DNA of 64,000 nt from contig NZ_BBXC01000010.1 of NCBI RefSeq assembly GCF_001570525.1, positions 248,001 to 312,000 on the forward strand, read 5' to 3'. Position numbers and translations under genes: made by a program. Origin of the DNA: Herbidospora sakaeratensis. Its GTDB lineage: Bacteria > Actinomycetota > Actinomycetes > Streptosporangiales > Streptosporangiaceae. The first letter of the stretch is position 1, and each line of letters opens with the position of its first letter. The notes below the pieces were generated by a model, which was given only the letters and a program-made list of their open reading frames with translations, searched no databases and was not told where the DNA came from. This document shows, piece after piece, positions 1-8,717 of this stretch.

Positions 1-15
1 TCCACCGAGGCTGCC

Positions 16-195
16 TGTACCGCGGAGGCCGCGTGTACCGCGGAGGCCGCGTGTACCACGGAGGCCGCGTGTACCACGGAGGCCGCGTGTACCACGGAGG
101 CCGCGTGTACCACGGAGGCCGCGTGTACCACGGAGGCCGCGTGTACCACGGAGGCTGCATGTGCCGCGGAGGCTGCTGTACCACGGAGGGCGCGC
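16..195. repeat. 18-bp tandem repeat array upstream of folB
   Basis: About ten head-to-tail copies of the unit tgtaccacggaggccgcg occur. The first two and one late copy read gcg instead of acg, and the last full unit is one base short, which shifts phase. The unit is a multiple of three, so all three forward frames stay open through it: one reads T-T-E-A-A-C, another G-R-V-Y-H-G. Two of them have GC-rich third positions, so it may be the low-complexity C-terminus of a gene entering from the left. The gene itself is not identifiable from this window. Confidence 0.9.
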
Positions 196-514
196 GTCCC
201 GGAGAGGCCGGTGACCACAGCGGCGAAGGCGGCCGATCTGCTGTCCGACGGCAGCATCGCGCTCCACGGCCCGCTGACCTATCCCGGTGAGGATGGGGGT
301 ACCTGGCCAGGTGAGGGGAAGCAGAGTTTCACAGGGGTGCGACTCCCATGGAGGCTCTGGGGCGCCACATGGGCGGCGGCTTTAGTCGATGTTGGGCTTT
401 GGGGCGTTTCGTGGAATTTGCGTTCGGGCGGGGGGCGTTGTCGTCGTCGGAATGGGTGGGCGGTAGAAAGTGATCTCGGGCAGGTCGCCCGGGTGAGATC
501 GGTGCGGAGGTGTC
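196..514. other. folB upstream region, no confident gene
   Basis: A forward frame stays open from base 1 to 582. A GTG at 211 overlaps the stop of another frame at 212-214 in GTGA fashion. Codon bias looks coding only to about 290 and then degenerates, and the end of that frame overlaps folB. No domain is recognised. It could be the eroded end of an upstream reading frame or simply the folB leader. Confidence 0.35.
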
Positions 515-877
515 GTGGGCCTCGATACGGTGAGCCTGAAAGGGCTTCGGGCGAGGGGGCGGCATGGATGCCTGCCCGCTGAGCGTGAGCTGGGGCAGGA
601 GTTCGTCGTCGACGCGACGTTGTTCCTCGACGTGCGGCCGGCGGCCGCGGGTGACGATCTGACCAAGACCGTCGACTACGGGGCGCTGGCGGTCGAGCTG
701 GTCGCCGTGGTCGAGGGGGAGCCGGTCGATCTCATCGAGACGCTGGCCGAGCGGCTGGCGGCGGTCTGTCTGCGGTATGAGCTGGTGGAGAACGTCGAGC
801 TCAGCGTGCACAAGCCGGCGGCGCCGATTCCGTTGCCGTTCGACGACGTGGTGGTGACGGTCAGGAGGTCGCGGTGA
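515..877 (+). CDS. folB: dihydroneopterin aldolase
   Basis: This 120-residue protein matches the usual FolB length and begins V-G-L-D-T-V-S-L-K-G-L-R-A-R-G, followed by the conserved R-H-G-C and G-Q-E-F-V-V-D segments. It converts 7,8-dihydroneopterin to 6-hydroxymethyl-dihydropterin plus glycolaldehyde in folate synthesis. The C-terminal K-P-A-A-P-I-P segment is typical of the family. The GTG start is chosen because the family motif begins immediately after it. Its stop overlaps the folK start by four bases, so the two are translationally coupled. Confidence 0.95.
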   Translation: MGLDTVSLKGLRARGRHGCLPAERELGQEFVVDATLFLDVRPAAAGDDLTKTVDYGALAVELVAVVEGEPVDLIETLAERLAAVCLRYELVENVELSVHKPAAPIPLPFDDVVVTVRRSR

Positions 878-1374
878 GGGTCGTCTTCTCGCTCGGCTCC
901 AACCTCGGGCAGCGCATGGACTATCTGCAGAGTGGGCTCGACGCGCTGTTCGACGCGCCCGGCATGGCGTTCGTGGCGCTGTCGCCGGTCTACGAGACCG
1001 ATCCCGTCGGCGGGCCCTCGCAGGGGGCCTATCTGAACGCCGTGGTGATCGCGGAGAGCTCGCTCGACCCCCGTACCCTGCTCGACCGGGCCCTCGGGGT
1101 GGAGGACGCGTTCGGGCGGGTTCGGAAGGAGCGCTGGGGGCCGCGTACCCTCGACGTCGACATCGTCATGATCGGTAGCCTGATGTCCGACGAGGCCGAG
1201 CTGACGCTGCCCCATCCGCGGGCCCACGAGAGGGCGTTCGTGCTGGTGCCGTGGGCGCAGGCCGACGCTTCGGCGGTGCTGCCGGGGCGGGGGTCGGTGG
1301 CGGCGCTGCTGGCCGGTGTCGACCAGAGCGGCGTGCGCCTCCGGGCTGACCTGTCGCTGGAACCGCCGCTTTAG
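874..1374 (+). CDS. folK: 2-amino-4-hydroxy-6-hydroxymethyldihydropteridine diphosphokinase
   Basis: This 166-residue HPPK starts at a GTG that overlaps the folB stop (GTGA). The family signature F-S-L-G-S-N-L-G-Q-R lies at the N-terminus. The catalytic stretch W-G-P-R-T-L-D-V-D-I sits near residues 88-98 and carries the Mg/ATP-binding aspartates, and H-P-R-A-H-E-R follows. The enzyme pyrophosphorylates 6-hydroxymethyl-dihydropterin, the step before dihydropteroate synthase. Coupling with folB gives consecutive folate steps. Confidence 0.96.
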   Translation: MRVVFSLGSNLGQRMDYLQSGLDALFDAPGMAFVALSPVYETDPVGGPSQGAYLNAVVIAESSLDPRTLLDRALGVEDAFGRVRKERWGPRTLDVDIVMIGSLMSDEAELTLPHPRAHERAFVLVPWAQADASAVLPGRGSVAALLAGVDQSGVRLRADLSLEPPL

Positions 1375-1384
1375 GAGTCGTGTC

Positions 1385-1846
1385 GTGAAGCCCAGCAATC
1401 CCGGTGTGCTCGTCGGCGTCGTGGTCGTGTTCGCCGTCGTGACCTGGGCGTTCCTGCAGGGGGCCTATGCGAGTCTGCCGCAGGTGCCGTGGACGGCCAT
1501 CCCGACGTTCCTGCTGCTGGCGATCGGCGAGGCGTACACGGGGTGGCTGACGCGGGGGCGGATCATGCGGAAAGAGGACACCACGCCGCCCGAGCCCCTG
1601 GTGGTGGCACGGCTCGCGGCGCTGGCCAAGGCGACGGCTCTCGCCGGGGCCGCGTTCGCGGGGGTGTTCGCCGGGTTCTTCATCCACACCCTGCAGATGT
1701 TCGACATCCCCGGCCCGCGGCAGGACGCGCTCGTGTCGGCGGGGTCGCTGATCTCGGCGGTGCTGCTGGTCTGCGCGGCGCTGTTCCTGGAGTTCTGCTG
1801 CCGCATTCCGGACGACAAGAACAACCAGAACCAGCGGCCCGCCTGA
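1385..1846 (+). CDS. DUF3180 family membrane protein
   Basis: This 153-residue protein starts at GTG 1385, ten bases after folK. It has four hydrophobic segments (about residues 5-25, 38-55, 75-100 and 115-140) and ends in a charged tail. In actinobacteria a DUF3180 protein commonly follows folK, and that position plus the four-helix layout supports the call. The function is unknown. Its stop is immediately adjacent to the convergent nuoD stop. Confidence 0.8.
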   Translation: MKPSNPGVLVGVVVVFAVVTWAFLQGAYASLPQVPWTAIPTFLLLAIGEAYTGWLTRGRIMRKEDTTPPEPLVVARLAALAKATALAGAAFAGVFAGFFIHTLQMFDIPGPRQDALVSAGSLISAVLLVCAALFLEFCCRIPDDKNNQNQRPA

Positions 1847-2992
1847 TCATTTGTCGATGTCGCCCACGACGAAGAACATCGACCCCAGGATCGCGACCAT
1901 GTCGGCCACCAGGTGGCCGGGCAACATCTCACGCAGCACCTGGATGTTGTTGAAGCTGGCGCTGCGCAGCTTCAGCCGCCACGGCGTCTTCTCGCCCCGG
2001 CTGACCAGGTAGTAGCCGTTGACGCCGAGCGGGCTCTCCGTCCAGGCGTAGGTGTGGCCTTCGGGCACCTTCAGGATCTTGGGAAGTCGCTGGTTGATCG
2101 GGCCCGGCGGGAGGTCGGCGAGCCGGTCGAGGCAGGCGTCGGCGAGGTCGAGCGAGACCTTGACCTGGTCGAGCAGCACTTCGAAGCGGGCGTGGCAGTC
2201 GCCCGCCTCGCGGGTCACCACCTTGACGGGGAGCTCGCGGTAGGCCAGGTAGGGGTCGTCGCGCCGCAGGTCCCAGTCGACGCCGGAGGCGCGGGCGATG
2301 GGGCCGCTGACGCCGTACTGGCGGATCGTCTCGGGGGTCAGCACGCCGACGCCCCGGGTGCGGGCCAGGAAGATCTCGTTGCCGGAGATCAGGTTCTCGA
2401 TGTCGGGGAGGCGGCGACGCACGTCGGCGACGGCCTGGCGGGTGCGGGACATCCAGCCTTCGGGGAGTTCCTCCTTCAGGCCCCCGACGCGGTTGAACAT
2501 GTAGTGCATGCGGCCGCCGGAGATCTCCTCCATGACCGCCTGGAGGGTCTCGCGCTCGCGGAAGGCGTAGAAGAGCGGGGTGATGGCGCCCAGTTCGAGG
2601 GGGTAGCTGCCGAGGAACATCAGGTGGTTCAGCACGCGGTTGAGCTCGGCCAGCAGGGTGCGGGCCCAGACGGCGCGGACCGGGACCTCCATGCCGAGCA
2701 TGCGCTCCACGGCGATGACCACGCCGAGTTCGTTGCCGAAGGCCGAGAGCCAGTCGTGGCGGTTGGCCAGCACGATGATCTGGCGGTAGTCGCGGACCTC
2801 GAAGAGTTTCTCGGCGCCGCGGTGCATGTAGCCGATGATCGGTTCGGCGGTGCCGATGCGTTCGCCGTCGAGGGTGAGGCGGAGCCGCAGCACCCCGTGG
2901 GTCGACGGGTGCTGGGGGCCGATGTTGAGGATCATGTCCTCGGTCGCGAGTTCTTTGGCGCCCGCGCCCATGCCGACCACGATCTCGCTCAT
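1847..2992 (-). CDS. nuoD: orphan NADH-quinone oxidoreductase subunit D (NuoD-like)
   Basis: This 381-residue protein carries the NuoD/49-kDa signature [10 protein letters not shown] near residue 26, then Y-M-H-R-G-A-E-K and L-N-R-V-L-N-H-L. In complex I this subunit lines the quinone site. It is shorter than typical NuoD (about 410-440 residues), and no other nuo gene lies in the window. It may be a second copy beside a full nuo operon elsewhere, or part of a reduced complex. It is divergent from the P450, with only 37 bases between their starts. A MidA-type methyltransferase, whose mitochondrial relative modifies the NuoD homologue, lies 3 kb away. Confidence 0.93.
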   Translation of the reverse strand: MSEIVVGMGAGAKELATEDMILNIGPQHPSTHGVLRLRLTLDGERIGTAEPIIGYMHRGAEKLFEVRDYRQIIVLANRHDWLSAFGNELGVVIAVERMLGMEVPVRAVWARTLLAELNRVLNHLMFLGSYPLELGAITPLFYAFRERETLQAVMEEISGGRMHYMFNRVGGLKEELPEGWMSRTRQAVADVRRRLPDIENLISGNEIFLARTRGVGVLTPETIRQYGVSGPIARASGVDWDLRRDDPYLAYRELPVKVVTREAGDCHARFEVLLDQVKVSLDLADACLDRLADLPPGPINQRLPKILKVPEGHTYAWTESPLGVNGYYLVSRGEKTPWRLKLRSASFNNIQVLREMLPGHLVADMVAILGSMFFVVGDIDK

Positions 2993-3029
2993 GGTGTCAT
3001 CGTGTCACGACCCGTCTAGCATGTGAAAT

Positions 3030-4211
3030 GTGCGGTTTGACCCTTGGAACCCGGATTTCGTGGCCCATCCTTACGACGTCTACGCCGATCTTCGCGCCGA
3101 CGGGCCGGTTCACTATTTCGACAAGACCGACCAATATCTGATCCCGCGCTACGAGGACGTCAACGCCCTGCTGCGCGATCGGCGGCTCGGGCGGTCCTAC
3201 CTCCACCTCGACGACCACGCGGTCTTCGGGCACGAGCCGGAGCCGGAGTTCCAGGAGCCGTTCTGGCGGGTGGTCCGGGCGGGCATGCTCGACGTGGAGC
3301 CGCCCATCCACACGCGGCTGCGGCGGCTGGTGTCCAAGGCGTTCACGCCGCGTATGGTCGAGGCGCTGCGGCCCCGGATCAAGGTGATGGCCGCCGAGCT
3401 GGCCGACGCGCTGGCCGCCAAGGGCGGCGGCGACCTGATCGCCGAGGTCGCCGAGCCGCTGCCGGTGACGGTGATCGCCGAGATGCTGGGCGTGCCCGAG
3501 CAGGACCGTCCCCACCTGCGGCCGTGGTCGGCCGACATCTGCGGCATGTACGAGCTCAACCCCTCCCTTGAGGCCCAGCACACCGCCGCGCGGGCGGCCC
3601 AGGAGTTCGCCGACTACCTGCGCGACCTCTCCCGCGTCCGGGCCGAGAACCCGGGCGACGACCTGATCAGCGCGCTGACCCAGGTCGGGCTCACCGAGGA
3701 CGAGCTGATCGGCACCTGCGTGCTGCTGCTCAACGCCGGCCACGAGGCGACGGTCAACGTGACCGGCAACGGCTGGTGGTCGTTGTTCCGCAACCCCGGC
3801 GAGCTGGCGCGGCTGCGCGAGGACCGGTCGCTGCTGCCCACGGCGGTCGAGGAGATGATGCGCTGGGACACGCCGCTGCAGATGTTCGAGCGGTGGGTGC
3901 TGGAGGACATCGAGGTCGGCGGCACCGCGATCCCGCGCGGCAGCGAGGTGGCCCTGCTGTTCGGCTCGGCCAACCGCGACCCGTCGGTGTTCGCCGAACC
4001 CGACCGCTTCGACGCCGGGCGTACCGACAATCCACACATCTCGTTCGGGGCGGGCATCCACTTCTGCCTGGGCGCGCCGCTGGCCCGCATCGAGCTGATC
4101 GAGTCGTTCGGCGCGTTGCTCGACCGGGGCGTCGACCTGGTCGAGGAGCCGACCTGGAAGCCCGGCTACGTGATCCGCGGCCTCACCGAACTGCGGGTCT
4201 CCACCAGCTGA
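3030..4211 (+). CDS. cytochrome P450
   Basis: This 393-residue soluble class I-type P450 has the K-helix E-M-M-R and the heme loop F-G-A-G-I-H-F-C-L-G with the iron-ligating Cys at about residue 346. The I-helix reads N-A-G-H-E-A-T near 235-241, so the usual Thr after the acidic residue is Ala (residue 240). That is the substitution known from P450eryF, where substrate assists proton delivery. No ferredoxin or reductase gene is adjacent, so redox partners and substrate are unknown. GTG 3030 gives an N-terminus (R-F-D-P-W-N-P-D-F) typical of bacterial P450s. Confidence 0.95.
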   Translation: MRFDPWNPDFVAHPYDVYADLRADGPVHYFDKTDQYLIPRYEDVNALLRDRRLGRSYLHLDDHAVFGHEPEPEFQEPFWRVVRAGMLDVEPPIHTRLRRLVSKAFTPRMVEALRPRIKVMAAELADALAAKGGGDLIAEVAEPLPVTVIAEMLGVPEQDRPHLRPWSADICGMYELNPSLEAQHTAARAAQEFADYLRDLSRVRAENPGDDLISALTQVGLTEDELIGTCVLLLNAGHEATVNVTGNGWWSLFRNPGELARLREDRSLLPTAVEEMMRWDTPLQMFERWVLEDIEVGGTAIPRGSEVALLFGSANRDPSVFAEPDRFDAGRTDNPHISFGAGIHFCLGAPLARIELIESFGALLDRGVDLVEEPTWKPGYVIRGLTELRVSTS

Positions 4212-4213
4212 TT

Positions 4214-4263
4214 CGCCGCATGCGGCGCTCCGCCCCGTTGTCCACAGCCTGTGGACAACGGGG
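4214..4263. terminator. bidirectional hairpin with paired DnaA-box-like sequences
   Basis: Between the convergent P450 and antiporter genes lies a perfect 14-bp palindrome (4214-4227). A near-continuous inverted repeat follows, with 15-bp arms at 4233-4247 and 4249-4263. Each arm contains TTGTCCACA (4238-4246, and its complement at 4250-4258), the form of the DnaA box used in high-GC actinobacteria. A transcription terminator is the simplest reading. DnaA binding is a secondary possibility. Confidence 0.75.
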
Positions 4264-4272
4264 AGCGGATGA

Positions 4273-5445
4273 TCAGTGCGCGGCGGGGGTGGACTTGGTG
4301 AGGGCCGCCACCAGCGGGGCCGTCAACCGCGCCGCCAGCGGGCCGAAGGCCGCCAGGATCAGCACATAAGCCGCGGCCAGCGGCCCGAGGTCCGGATGGG
4401 CGCCGGCCGCCACGGCCAGCCCGGCGATGACGATGTTGAACTCGCCCCGGGGGATGAGCGCGATGCCGGCCCGGACCCGTCCGGCCTTGCCGATGCCGGC
4501 GCGGCGAGCCGCGAAGGCGCCCGTGGCCAGCTTGGTGACCATGCTGACGAACGCCAGGATCGCGGCCAGCCACAACACCGGCACGATCTTCGCCGGGTCG
4601 GTCTGCAACCCGAAGAACACGAAGAACACGGCCGCGAACAGGTCTCTGATGGGCATCAGCAGCGCCCGCGCGTCATGGGCCAGCTCGCCCGACAGGGCGA
4701 TGCCGACCAGGAACGCGCCGACCGCCGCCGAGACCTGGAGCTGCTGGGCGAGGCCGGCGACCAGCATGGCCAGGCCGATGACCTTCAGCAGCAGCACCTC
4801 GGAGTTGGGGCTGGCGACGAACTTCTCGATCCAGTCGCCGAACTTCAGCGCCACGACCAGAACCACCGTCACGGTCGCCAGGGCGATCGCGACCGTGATC
4901 GCGCCGCTCAGCAGCGACACCCCGGCGAGCAGGGCGGTCAGGATCGGCAGGTAGAGCGCCATCGTCAGGTCTTCGAACACCAGCAGCGAGAGCACGACCG
5001 GCGTCTCGCGGTTGCCGATCCAGCCCAGGTCGGAGAGCACCTTCGCGGTGATGCCCGACGACGTGGCGTAGGTGACGCCGCCCATCGCGACCGCCGCGAC
5101 CGGGCCCCAGCCGAGCAGCAGCGCGGCGATCACGCCGGGGGCCGCGTTGAGGACCAGATCGACCAGGCCGCTGGGCGCGTTGCTCTTGAGGCTGGTCATG
5201 AGCTCGTCGGCGTTGTACTCCAGGCCCAGGGTGAGCAGCAGGAGGATCACGCCGAGTTCTGCGCCGGTGGCGATGAACTCCTCGCTGGTCGCGAGGGGCA
5301 GGATGCCGCCCGTGCCGAAGGCGAGGCCCGCGACGAGGTAGAGGGGGATCGGCGAGATGCCGACGCGGAGGGCCAGGGCCCCGAGGATGCCGAGCGCGAG
5401 AATGACCCCGCCGAGCTCGAGGAAAAGTATCGCGGTGTGGTGCAC
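4273..5445 (-). CDS. cation:proton antiporter, CPA2 family (KhtU-like)
   Basis: This 390-residue protein has about 12 hydrophobic segments and no C-terminal Rossmann (RCK_N) domain. It looks like the membrane half of a KhtT/KhtU K+(NH4+)/H+ antiporter. N-terminal L-E-L-G-G-V-I and G-L-E-Y-N-A-D-E, plus a central V-G-A-F-L-V-G-I-A-L-S segment, match the Na_H_Exchanger fold. It starts six bases after the regulatory-subunit gene, in the same operon. It probably exports K+ under alkaline or c-di-AMP-linked stress. Confidence 0.88.
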   Translation of the reverse strand: MHHTAILFLELGGVILALGILGALALRVGISPIPLYLVAGLAFGTGGILPLATSEEFIATGAELGVILLLLTLGLEYNADELMTSLKSNAPSGLVDLVLNAAPGVIAALLLGWGPVAAVAMGGVTYATSSGITAKVLSDLGWIGNRETPVVLSLLVFEDLTMALYLPILTALLAGVSLLSGAITVAIALATVTVVLVVALKFGDWIEKFVASPNSEVLLLKVIGLAMLVAGLAQQLQVSAAVGAFLVGIALSGELAHDARALLMPIRDLFAAVFFVFFGLQTDPAKIVPVLWLAAILAFVSMVTKLATGAFAARRAGIGKAGRVRAGIALIPRGEFNIVIAGLAVAAGAHPDLGPLAAAYVLILAAFGPLAARLTAPLVAALTKSTPAAH

Positions 5446-5451
5446 GCGTTC

Positions 5452-5934
5452 CTACCCGTCGGCCAGGATGTCGGCGACCGCCCCGGTGTTCTCGGCGTCG
5501 CCGACCACCACGACCACGTCTCCGGCCCGGAACCCGAAGTCGGGCGTCGGGCTGGCGTGCACCTGGTCACCGCGCACCACGGCCACCACCGAGGCGCCGG
5601 TGCGGGTGCGGATGCGGGCGTCGCCGAGCGTGCGGCCGTCGTAGGGCGAGCTCGGGGTCACCGGGATCTGCACGCTGACCAGACCTTCGACCTCACGGTG
5701 GAGGGCGTTGAGGCGCTGGACGATGCGGGGGGCGCCGAGGAGCTCGACGAGGGCGTCGGCCTCCTCGTCGGTGAGTTGCACGCTCTCACAGGCCCGATCA
5801 GGATCGTCGCGGTCGTAGATGATCAGATCGCGTCTGCCGGACCGGTGGGACACGATGCCGATGCGACGGCCCGTGTGGGTCGTGAACTCGTGTTTGAGGC
5901 CGATTCCTGGCAAGGCGGTCTGCTCGATCTCCAC
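5452..5934 (-). CDS. antiporter regulatory subunit with TrkA_C domain (KhtT-like)
   Basis: This 160-residue cytosolic protein starts at GTG (M-E-I-E-Q-T-A-L-P-G-I-G). The N-terminal half is KhtT-like, and residues about 75-155 form an RCK_C/TrkA_C domain ending in G-D-V-V-V-V-V-G-D. In Bacillus KhtT this domain binds c-di-AMP and gates KhtU. Its place directly upstream of a CPA2 antiporter supports the same role. With disA and a c-di-AMP riboswitch in the window, c-di-AMP sensing is plausible but not shown by sequence alone. Confidence 0.87.
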   Translation of the reverse strand: MEIEQTALPGIGLKHEFTTHTGRRIGIVSHRSGRRDLIIYDRDDPDRACESVQLTDEEADALVELLGAPRIVQRLNALHREVEGLVSVQIPVTPSSPYDGRTLGDARIRTRTGASVVAVVRGDQVHASPTPDFGFRAGDVVVVVGDAENTGAVADILADG

Positions 5935-5939
5935 ACCCT

Positions 5940-6881
5940 TTACCGTACCTGTTCTAACCAGCCGAAACCTCCCAGCCCTCGGGGGTCGAGAAGTTCGGCT
6001 TCGGCCGAGGCGCGGGCCAGCGCCCGCAGGTAGCCGCGCGGATCCTCCGAGGCCAGCTCCAGGGGCGGACGGGCGCCCGTCAGGCCCAGGTCGCGCAGGG
6101 CCTCGCGCTGGGTGGTGAGCCGGCCCTCCCCTCGCGCGCAGGCGTCGAGGGCGACGTGGGCGGTGATGTCGCAGGTCCCGTCAGGTACGGGCGGCACCGC
6201 GTGGCCGTCTCGGTAGCCCGTCAGGGTGCCCAGGTCGGGGCGGTCGGCCAGGCTGTGGGCGTAGTCGACGGCGACGCACGCGCCGTGCGAAAGCCGTCCA
6301 AGAAGGGACTGCCACGCCTCGTCGCGCGGGCGGCCGATCTCGGCGCGCGACCCGACGCGGGGGAGCGGCCACCAGGCGGCGAGCCAGTCGAGGTCGGCGG
6401 GATCGCTGAGCGGCGGCCCCAGGCGCTCGGCGCCGGTCTCGGGGTCGACCAGGACGACCCGGGGGCCGTCGCCGGTCTGCTCGACCACGTCGAGCGGCAC
6501 GTTGTCGAGCCACTCGTTGGCCACCACCAGACCGGTGATCTCCCCGGGCGCCTCCCCGGCCCACTCGATCGCCTCGGGCAGGCCGGCCGGCCGCGACGCC
6601 ACCTCGACCGCCGTCACCCGGAGCCGGTCGTCGCCGAACGCCGCCAGCACCCCCGCCGCCAGCCGCCCGTCACCGGCCCCCATGTCCACGAAGTCGAGCC
6701 GCGCCGGCCGCCCGAGCCGCGCGTCGACCCGGTCGAGCAGCCGCGCCACGGCCTCGGCAAAGATCGGTGAGGCGTGCACGGACGTGCGGAAATGCGCCGA
6801 AGGGCGCTCCTTCAGGTAGAACCCGCCGTCTCCGTAGAGCGCCCGATGGGTCGCCTCCCGCCACGAAACCCACATCCGCAC
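5940..6881 (-). CDS. SAM-dependent methyltransferase, MidA/NDUFAF7 (COG1565) type
   Basis: This 313-residue protein has motif I D-M-G-A-G-D-G-R-L-A near residue 65, preceded by G-D-G-G-F-Y and the F-R-T-S-V-H-A-S-P-I-F segment typical of the NDUFAF7-like fold. Later V-V-A-N-E-W-L-D-N-V-P marks the motif IV/post-IV region. In mitochondria NDUFAF7 methylates an arginine of the 49-kDa complex I subunit. The orphan nuoD 3 kb away makes a similar pairing possible (inference). The start could be GTG 6881 or ATG 6875. Confidence 0.85.
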   Translation of the reverse strand: MRMWVSWREATHRALYGDGGFYLKERPSAHFRTSVHASPIFAEAVARLLDRVDARLGRPARLDFVDMGAGDGRLAAGVLAAFGDDRLRVTAVEVASRPAGLPEAIEWAGEAPGEITGLVVANEWLDNVPLDVVEQTGDGPRVVLVDPETGAERLGPPLSDPADLDWLAAWWPLPRVGSRAEIGRPRDEAWQSLLGRLSHGACVAVDYAHSLADRPDLGTLTGYRDGHAVPPVPDGTCDITAHVALDACARGEGRLTTQREALRDLGLTGARPPLELASEDPRGYLRALARASAEAELLDPRGLGGFGWLEQVR

Positions 6882-6995
6882 GACCCTACCCAGGAAGCGG
6901 TGTCCGAATGTGGACAGTCGTGATCGCCGCGACCCCCCGGACCCTTACGGCTTCCAGTGACGCGCCGCCGTTACTCTGGCGGTCGGGAGGACGGC

Positions 6996-7886
6996 ATGGA
7001 CACAAGCGATCGCCCCGCGCGGCTCAGCGTGGGGGTGCTCGGAGCCGGACGGGTGGGTTCCGTTCTCGGTGCCGCTTTGGCCCAGGCGGGACACCGGGTG
7101 GTGGCCGCCAGCGGGGTCTCCGACGCGTCGCAGCGACGGGCGAACGACCTGCTGGGCGTCGACCTGAGCAGGCCCGACGAGGTCATGCGCAGAGCCGAAC
7201 TGATCCTGCTGACGGTGCCCGACGACGTGCTGCCCGGCCTGGTCTCCGGGCTCGCGGCCACCGGCGCCGACCTGCGGGGCAAGCTGCTGATGCACGCCAG
7301 CGGGGCCTACGGCCTGGGCGTCCTGCAGCCCGCGACCGACGTGGGGGCGCTGCCGCTGGCGCTCCACCCCGTGATGACCTTCACCGGGCGCGGCGACGAC
7401 TTCGGCCGGCTCAACGGCTGCACCTTCGGGGTGACCGCGCCCGAGCAGCTGCGGCCGGTGGCCGAGGCGCTGGTGATCGAGATGGGCGGCGAGCCGGTCT
7501 GGATCAACGACCGCGACCGCCCGCTCTACCACGCGGCCGTCGCGGGGGCGGCCAACCACATGGTCACCCTGATCGCCGAGTCGCAGGACCTGCTGTCGCA
7601 CATCGGGGTGGAGCACCCCGGCCGGATGCTGGGGCCGCTGCTCGGGGCCGCGCTCGACAACGTGCTGCGGCTGGGGATCAACGGGCTGACCGGGCCGGTC
7701 GTCCGGGGCGACGCAGAGACCGTGCGCAAACACGTCGACGCCCTGATCCTGGCGGCGCCCGAGGCGGCCGACGCGTACATCGCGCTGGCCCGGCTGACGG
7801 CCGACCGCGCCCTGGCCGCGGGCCTGTTGAAGCCCGAGGCGGCCGAACGGCTCCTCGACGCGCTGGGAGGCAACATATGGACCTGA
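6996..7886 (+). CDS. Rossmann-fold / DUF2520 dehydrogenase-like protein
   Basis: This protein of about 296 residues starts at ATG 6996 after GGGAGG. An N-terminal NAD(P) fold G-V-L-G-A-G-R-V-G-S lies near residues 11-20, and the C-terminal DUF2520 domain resembles the ketopantoate/6-phosphogluconate reductase helical bundle (Y-H-A-A-V-A-G-A-A-N-H). The stop overlaps the panC start by 10 bases, so it is coupled to pantothenate synthesis. A ketopantoate-reductase role is attractive but unproven. An in-frame upstream start at 6957 lacks a good ribosome-binding site. Confidence 0.85.
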   Translation: MDTSDRPARLSVGVLGAGRVGSVLGAALAQAGHRVVAASGVSDASQRRANDLLGVDLSRPDEVMRRAELILLTVPDDVLPGLVSGLAATGADLRGKLLMHASGAYGLGVLQPATDVGALPLALHPVMTFTGRGDDFGRLNGCTFGVTAPEQLRPVAEALVIEMGGEPVWINDRDRPLYHAAVAGAANHMVTLIAESQDLLSHIGVEHPGRMLGPLLGAALDNVLRLGINGLTGPVVRGDAETVRKHVDALILAAPEAADAYIALARLTADRALAAGLLKPEAAERLLDALGGNIWT

Positions 7887-8707
7887 CGGTCGCCGGGAAC
7901 CGCGCGGAGCTCGCCGACGCGCGCCGGCCCGGCTCCTACGCGCTGGTGCCCACGATGGGCGCGCTGCACGAGGGCCACCGGTCACTGATCCGGCTGGCCC
8001 ACGAGCAGGCCGACCACGTGATCGTCAGCGTCTTCGTCAACCCGCTCCAGTTCGGGCCGGGCGAGGACTTCGGGCGTTATCCGCGTACCTTCGAGCACGA
8101 TCTCGAAGTGTGCGGCGAAGAGGGCGTGAGCGTGGTGTTCGCGCCCGCCGTCGACGACATGTACCTGCCCGACCGGCAGGTCTCGGTGTCGGCCGGGGCG
8201 ATGGGCACGGTCGCCGAGGGCGCGTTCCGGCCGGGGCACTTCGACGGCGTGCTTACGGTGGTGCTGAAGCTGTTCAACCTGACCCGGCCCGACGTGGCCG
8301 TCTTCGGCCAGAAGGACGCCCAGCAGCTCGCCCTGATCCGCCGGATGGTCGCCGACCTCGACGTGCCCGTGACGATCGTGGCCGGTCAGACCGTACGAGA
8401 ACCCGACGGCCTGGCCCTGTCGAGCCGCAACCGCTACCTGTCGGCCGACGACCGGGCCACCGCGCTCTACCTGTCCAAGGCCCTGCGGGCCGGGGCGGCC
8501 AGTCCCCACCGGGCCAAGGAGGCCGCCAAGGCGGTGCTCGAAGAGGCCGCCCGGCTCAAGCCCCCGCTGCTGCTCGACTACCTGACGCTGGCCGACCCCG
8601 CCACGTTCGACGAGGTCCCCGCGGGCCACCGGGGGGAGGCGATCCTCGCGGTGGCGGCCAAGGTCGGGACGACCCGCCTGATCGACAACGTCGTAGTGAA
8701 TCTGTGA
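7877..8707 (+). CDS. panC: pantoate-beta-alanine ligase (pantothenate synthetase)
   Basis: This 276-residue protein has the class I nucleotidyltransferase signature [11 protein letters not shown] near residues 17-27, then [16 protein letters not shown] and L-S-S-R-N-R-Y-L (KMSKS-equivalent). It condenses pantoate and beta-alanine using ATP. ATG 7877 lies inside the end of the DUF2520 gene, and GGGAGG serves as its ribosome site. panD follows after ten bases and supplies beta-alanine. Confidence 0.97.
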   Translation: MDLTVAGNRAELADARRPGSYALVPTMGALHEGHRSLIRLAHEQADHVIVSVFVNPLQFGPGEDFGRYPRTFEHDLEVCGEEGVSVVFAPAVDDMYLPDRQVSVSAGAMGTVAEGAFRPGHFDGVLTVVLKLFNLTRPDVAVFGQKDAQQLALIRRMVADLDVPVTIVAGQTVREPDGLALSSRNRYLSADDRATALYLSKALRAGAASPHRAKEAAKAVLEEAARLKPPLLLDYLTLADPATFDEVPAGHRGEAILAVAAKVGTTRLIDNVVVNL

Positions 8708-8717
8708 AGGGATTCCG

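Noticed and set aside
16-195. Possible CRISPR array
   Set aside because: Units are contiguous with no unique spacers, and no cas gene is present.
3030-6881. Biosynthetic cluster around the P450
   Set aside because: Neighbours are an orphan NuoD, an antiporter and a methyltransferase of the MidA group; no PKS, NRPS or terpene gene is present.
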